Position numbers and translations under genes: made by a program. Shown here in pieces: positions 60,821 to 64,000 of a stretch of 64,000 nucleotides of DNA. The stretch's first letter is position 1; each line of letters opens with the position of its first letter. The notes under the pieces were generated by a model. That model was not told the origin of the DNA, searched no databases, and worked only from the letters and a program-made list of their open reading frames with translations. This stretch comes from Acidovorax defluvii. Lineage in GTDB: Bacteria > Pseudomonadota > Gammaproteobacteria > Burkholderiales > Burkholderiaceae_C. The DNA lies in the NCBI GenBank assembly GCA_003268905.1, contig QLTU01000002.1, forward strand, positions 101,313 to 165,312, given 5' to 3'.

Positions 60821-61462
60821 TCAGCGCAGGCCGGCAATGTAGTCGGCAACCGCCTTGATTTCCCGGTCATTGAGCTTTGCGGCTACCTGGGTCATCTGCA
60901 GACTGTTGGCACGCGAGCCGTCACGGAACATGTTCAACTGCGACACGGTGTAGTCGGCATGCTGCCCCGAAAGGCGGGGATATTGCGACGGAATGCCCGC
61001 GCCATTGGGGCTGTGGCAACCCGCGCAAGCAGCAATCTGGCGGTCTGCGATGCCGCCGCGGTAGATGCGCTCACCCAGTGCCACCAGGGCCTTGTCGGTC
61101 GACGTGCCGGGCGTGGCGGGCTTGGAAGCCGCCCAGTACGAGATGTTCTTCATGTCCTCGTCGGTCAGCATCGATGCAAAGCCGGTCATGATGGCGTTGC
61201 TGCGTTTGCCGGACTTGAACTCCTGCAACTGCTTGACAAGGTATTCCGGATGCTGCTGTGACAGCTTCGGATTGACAGGAATGGCGGAATTGCCATCTGC
61301 ACCGTGGCATGCAACGCACACCGCAGCGTAGCTGGCCTCGCCTTTGACCAGGTCGGGCTTGGCCGCCTTGGTCGGCGCCGCAGGTGTTTCACCCGCAGAA
61401 AAGGCCGGGAGAGCGGGTGCTGCCAGTGCGGCAGCCATCAGCATAGAGGCAAGCAACTTCAT
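60821..61462 (-). CDS. Di-heme cytochrome c4
   Basis: 213 residues. Signal peptide cut near PAFSAG (about residue 23). Two heme-binding motifs, CVACH and CAGCH, about 100 residues apart, each followed by a helical cytochrome domain with a later Met ligand (NAIMTGFASML and NSLQMTQVAAKL). Periplasmic electron carrier to terminal oxidases. Sits directly upstream of the cytochrome maturation genes and is divergent from engB. Confidence 0.95.
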   Translation of the reverse strand: MKLLASMLMAAALAAPALPAFSAGETPAAPTKAAKPDLVKGEASYAAVCVACHGADGNSAIPVNPKLSQQHPEYLVKQLQEFKSGKRSNAIMTGFASMLTDEDMKNISYWAASKPATPGTSTDKALVALGERIYRGGIADRQIAACAGCHSPNGAGIPSQYPRLSGQHADYTVSQLNMFRDGSRANSLQMTQVAAKLNDREIKAVADYIAGLR

Positions 61463-61502
61463 ATCGAGGGTCTGTAATTAGGTCCGCAAAACCACGCGAT
61501 TC

Positions 61503-61508
61503 TACAAT
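61503..61508 (+). promoter_or_regulatory. Possible -10 box of engB
   Basis: TACAAT 26 bases before the engB ATG in the 72-base spacer from the cytochrome gene. The -35 is not recognisable, so this is tentative. Confidence 0.35.
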
Positions 61509-61534
61509 GAGGCTTCAACGTATCCTAACTTTCC

Positions 61535-62287
61535 ATGACGACACCCTCTTTCGCGCCAGTTGCTGGCTCCCTTTCGCCCGCACCAGACGCCAAGATCGCC
61601 ATGGGCTGGATGCACACCGCCAAGTTCCTCACCACGGCTGCGCAACTGCACCATCTGCCGCCCATCCACGTGCCCGAGATAGCCTTTGTGGGCCGTTCCA
61701 ACGCGGGTAAATCCACTTGCATCAACACGCTTACCCAGCAAAAGCAGCTGGCGTTCGCCTCTAAAAGGCCCGGGCGCACGCAGCACATCAACCTTTTCTC
61801 TCTGGGCAAACACGGCGTGACCGATGCCGTGCTCGCTGATCTGCCCGGCTACGGCTACGCGAAGGTGTCGCGATCCGACAAGGTGCGCTGGCAGCAAGTG
61901 ATGGTCAATTACCTGGTCAGCCGCCCCGGGCTCACCGGCATCGTCTTGTTGTGCGACCCACGGCTCGGGTTGACCGAGCTGGACGAGGCTCTGCTCGAAG
62001 TGCTGCGCCCACGGGTCGAAGAAGGCCTGAAATTCCTCATCCTGCTGACCAAGGCCGACAAGCTCACACGCTCTGAGCAGGCCAAGATCCTGTCGATTAC
62101 GCGACTGAACGCGGCCGGCGGAGATGTGATGATGTTCTCGGCCCTCAAGAAGCAAGGGGTGGACGAGGTGGCGCAATTGCTGTGGCAATGGGCACACCCG
62201 GTGTTGCCTGCAACCGAAGCGGCGCAAGCGCCCCCCGAGTCGGCCCCCGAAGCACCGGAAAATTCTGGGAAATCTGAACCAAACTAG
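61535..62287 (+). CDS. engB: Ribosome biogenesis GTPase EngB (YihA/YsxC)
   Basis: TRAFAC GTPase needed for 50S subunit assembly. 250 residues, with a longer than usual C-terminus. G1 GRSNAGKST, G2 region RPGRTQHINLF, G3 DLPGYGYAKV, G4 TKADK, G5 SALKK. The last 30 residues are Pro/Ala/Glu-rich and probably disordered. A palindrome copy begins at its stop codon. Confidence 0.96.
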   Translation: MTTPSFAPVAGSLSPAPDAKIAMGWMHTAKFLTTAAQLHHLPPIHVPEIAFVGRSNAGKSTCINTLTQQKQLAFASKRPGRTQHINLFSLGKHGVTDAVLADLPGYGYAKVSRSDKVRWQQVMVNYLVSRPGLTGIVLLCDPRLGLTELDEALLEVLRPRVEEGLKFLILLTKADKLTRSEQAKILSITRLNAAGGDVMMFSALKKQGVDEVAQLLWQWAHPVLPATEAAQAPPESAPEAPENSGKSEPN

Positions 62288-62335
62288 GCTCTGGCGCTTA
62301 TGCATCAAGCGGCAGCAGCTATTGATTACATAGCA
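62286..62335 (-). repeat. Dispersed two-hairpin palindrome, copy 8
   Basis: GGCTCTGGCGCTTATGC, then CAAGCGGCAGC and small hairpin GCTATTGATTACATAGC. It fills the 50-base gap between engB and the hydrolase gene and ends three bases before the hydrolase ATG. Confidence 0.85.
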
Positions 62336-62337
62336 CC

Positions 62338-63243
62338 ATGATTTTTTCAGAAGCCATCGACCTGCCGCACGGCATCACCCTGCAGTGCCGCGTGAGCGGC
62401 GTGGCGGGGCGGCCTACCCTGTTTTTTTTGCACGGCTTTCCGGAAGGCGCCTTCATCTGGGACGCTTTGCTGCTGCATTTTTCGCGCCCCGAAAATGGCG
62501 GCTACCGTTGCGTGGCGCCATTTTTGCGCGGCTTCGGGGCATCGAGCAGTCCGGCGGAAGTGGCGGCTTATCGCGCCAAACACCTCGTGCAGGATCTCGT
62601 TGCGCTGATTGCCGCTGAATCCCCCGGCGGCGTACTCGAATGCCTGGTGGCGCACGACTGGGGCGGTGCGGTGGCCTGGAATCTGGCCAACCAGCAGCCC
62701 GGTCTGATGAAGCGGCTGGCCATCTTCAATTCACCCCACCCGGGGGCTTTTTTGCGCGAGCTGCAGCACAACCCGGCGCAGCAGGCCAGCAGCCAGTACA
62801 TGCACTTTTTGTGCAGGCCCGATGCCGAGGCACTGCTGGCCGAAAACGACTTTCGTCGCCTGTTTGCTTTTTTCAACAACCCGGACGGCAGCGCCCCCGC
62901 GTGGCTGACCGACACCGTGCGCGCACAATACCGCGCCCTGTGGCAGCAGGGTCTGACCGGCGCCTGCAACTACTACCGCGCCAGCCCGCTACGCCCGCCC
63001 CGCGAAGGCGACCCGGCCGCGCAGGCAGTCACCCTGCCCGACACGATGCTGACCGTGGATGTACCCACACTGGTGCTGTGGGGTATCGACGACCCTGCCC
63101 TGCTGCCCGGCCTGCTGGACGGCCTGCCGGGCTGGGTGCCGCAGCTGCAATTGCAGCGCGTGCAGGGCGCATCGCACTGGATCGTGCATGAACACCCGGA
63201 GCGCGTGGCCGTGGAATTGCAGCGCTTTTTGCAATCAAACTGA
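62338..63243 (+). CDS. Alpha/beta hydrolase, epoxide-hydrolase-like
   Basis: 301 residues. Oxyanion motif FFLHGFPEG, nucleophile elbow VAHDWGGAVAW with Asp as nucleophile (epoxide hydrolase/haloalkane dehalogenase type rather than Ser), acid in LWGIDDPALLPG, and catalytic His in GASHWIVHEHPE. A cap domain lies at about 135-225. Substrate unknown. No room for its own ribosome site outside the palindrome copy that precedes it. Confidence 0.88.
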   Translation: MIFSEAIDLPHGITLQCRVSGVAGRPTLFFLHGFPEGAFIWDALLLHFSRPENGGYRCVAPFLRGFGASSSPAEVAAYRAKHLVQDLVALIAAESPGGVLECLVAHDWGGAVAWNLANQQPGLMKRLAIFNSPHPGAFLRELQHNPAQQASSQYMHFLCRPDAEALLAENDFRRLFAFFNNPDGSAPAWLTDTVRAQYRALWQQGLTGACNYYRASPLRPPREGDPAAQAVTLPDTMLTVDVPTLVLWGIDDPALLPGLLDGLPGWVPQLQLQRVQGASHWIVHEHPERVAVELQRFLQSN

Positions 63244-63290
63244 TAGCTGCTTGCGCTTTATCTATAAGCGCCAGAGGCCATTTTGACTCA
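63232..63290 (+). repeat. Dispersed two-hairpin palindrome, copy 9
   Basis: Small hairpin ATCAAACTGAT, GCGCTTTATCTATAAGCGC as the main palindrome, then CAGAGGCCATTTTGACTCA, the same tail as copies 1 and 5. It covers the hydrolase stop codon, so the last codons come from repeat sequence. The remaining 114 bases to the next gene show nothing. Confidence 0.9.
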
Positions 63291-63404
63291 TATTTTGCAG
63301 CACAGGCTGCGCCACACTGCTGCCACCATGGAGCTGTCTTGGCCGGGTTGCCGTCGCCCCCTGCGATAGAAGGCGCGCCGCACGCCATGAAAGCCCCGGG
63401 GAAA

Positions 63405-64000
63405 TCAATACACCGAGGGCTCGCCTGCGGGCCGCGTCTTGAACCGCTTGTGCACCCAGTAATACTGGCCGGGCATGGTGTCGATATAGGATTGCAGGCG
63501 CAGGTTCATCTGCGCCGTGTCGGCCTCTACGTCTTCAGACGGATAGCCCTCCCAAGCCGGCGTAATCTCGGCCACGTAGCCGATGGGTGTCAGGCGGGTG
63601 TACATGCCGATCACCTTGGCCCGCCCCAGCCGTGCAAACCGTGGGAGTGAGGGCACGGTTGCGGTTGGAACGCCATAAAAAGGCACGAAGATCGACTCGC
63701 CGGGGCCAAAGTCCATGTCGGACAGCAGGTACAGCAGCCCACCCTTGCGCAGGTTGGAAATGATGGGTTTCACACCATCGGCCCGGTTGAGCATGCGCAC
63801 ATCGCCAAAGCGCTGGCGCCCGGCCATGAACCAGGCGTCTACCGCCGGATCGGGGTGGGTTGAAAAAATGGATGTAAAGGCGCGCGGGGTGTGCAGCGTG
63901 AGCGCGGTGCCCCCGGCGTCCATGCCGTAAAAATGCGGGGCAAAAATGATGGTGGGGGTGTCGCCCTCCAGCTCGTTCAGCGCCCCCTGCAGCCGCACGC
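63405..64000 (-). CDS. Lipid A biosynthesis acyltransferase (LpxL/HtrB family), partial
   Basis: The C-terminal 198 codons of a lysophospholipid-acyltransferase-family protein; the N-terminus lies beyond the window. The HX4D-type motif appears as FAPHFYGMDAGG, with RADGVKPIISNLRKGGLLYLLSDMDFGPGESIFVPFYG as the second block and a late QYYWVHKRFKTRP typical of the family. Adds a secondary acyl chain to lipid A at the inner membrane. Whether LpxL or a paralogue cannot be decided. Confidence 0.9.
   Translation of the reverse strand, partial: VRLQGALNELEGDTPTIIFAPHFYGMDAGGTALTLHTPRAFTSIFSTHPDPAVDAWFMAGRQRFGDVRMLNRADGVKPIISNLRKGGLLYLLSDMDFGPGESIFVPFYGVPTATVPSLPRFARLGRAKVIGMYTRLTPIGYVAEITPAWEGYPSEDVEADTAQMNLRLQSYIDTMPGQYYWVHKRFKTRPAGEPSVY

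Overview
This 64 kb window is chromosomal DNA from a betaproteobacterium, most likely family Comamonadaceae (Acidovorax-like). The evidence is high GC content, the block order murA-his / mla / gltBD / aroB / pilMNOPQ / mrcA / cyaY / ccs, and a dispersed intergenic palindrome typical of that family. No rRNA, tRNA, CRISPR array or prophage was seen.

Layout. Positions 1-14.7 kb hold a truncated galE (-) divergent from a complete Pel exopolysaccharide operon (pelABCDEFG, +). The operon ends with an extra lipoprotein carrying a spherulin-4/GH135-like glycosidase domain. Positions 14.7-22.2 kb (-) hold murA-hisGDCBHA plus a hexose-6-phosphate mutarotase gene; hisF, hisI and hisE do not follow hisA. 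Positions 22.3-28.3 kb (-) hold a BolA-family gene, a YadGH-type ABC exporter and a complete mla retrograde phospholipid transport operon (mlaFEDACB). Positions 28.7-31.1 kb (-) hold a polar amino-acid ABC importer, and 31.3-37.6 kb gltBD. Positions 37.7-38.5 kb hold a REP-associated tyrosine transposase gene bounded by inverted repeats. Positions 38.6-42.7 kb hold a methyltransferase, a DUF1415 protein, dgt and aroB. Positions 43.0-51.0 kb hold a decayed aroK, a large Ig-like lipoprotein gene and the type IV pilus operon pilMNOPQ. Positions 51.3-55.3 kb hold mrcA, cyaY, lptM and a frameshifted di-iron MBL-fold gene with a perfect FNR-type box upstream. Positions 55.4-61.5 kb (-) hold msrPQ, ccsB-resB and cytochrome c4. 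Positions 61.5-64 kb hold engB, an alpha/beta hydrolase and a partial lipid A acyltransferase gene.

How the genes work together. The Pel genes form one envelope-spanning machine: GalE could supply precursor, PelF polymerises, PelDEG senses c-di-GMP and moves the polymer across the inner membrane, PelA modifies it and PelBC exports it. The lipoprotein after pelG is a candidate second Pel hydrolase. The mla, pil, mrcA, msrPQ and ccs genes are envelope functions; his, aro, glt and dgt are core metabolism.

The observations most worth following are the GH135-like lipoprotein in the pel operon, the two-hairpin repeat present nine times mostly at gene ends, the RAYT element, the decay of aroK at its usual locus, and the FNR-type site in front of a frameshifted oxygen-binding di-iron gene.
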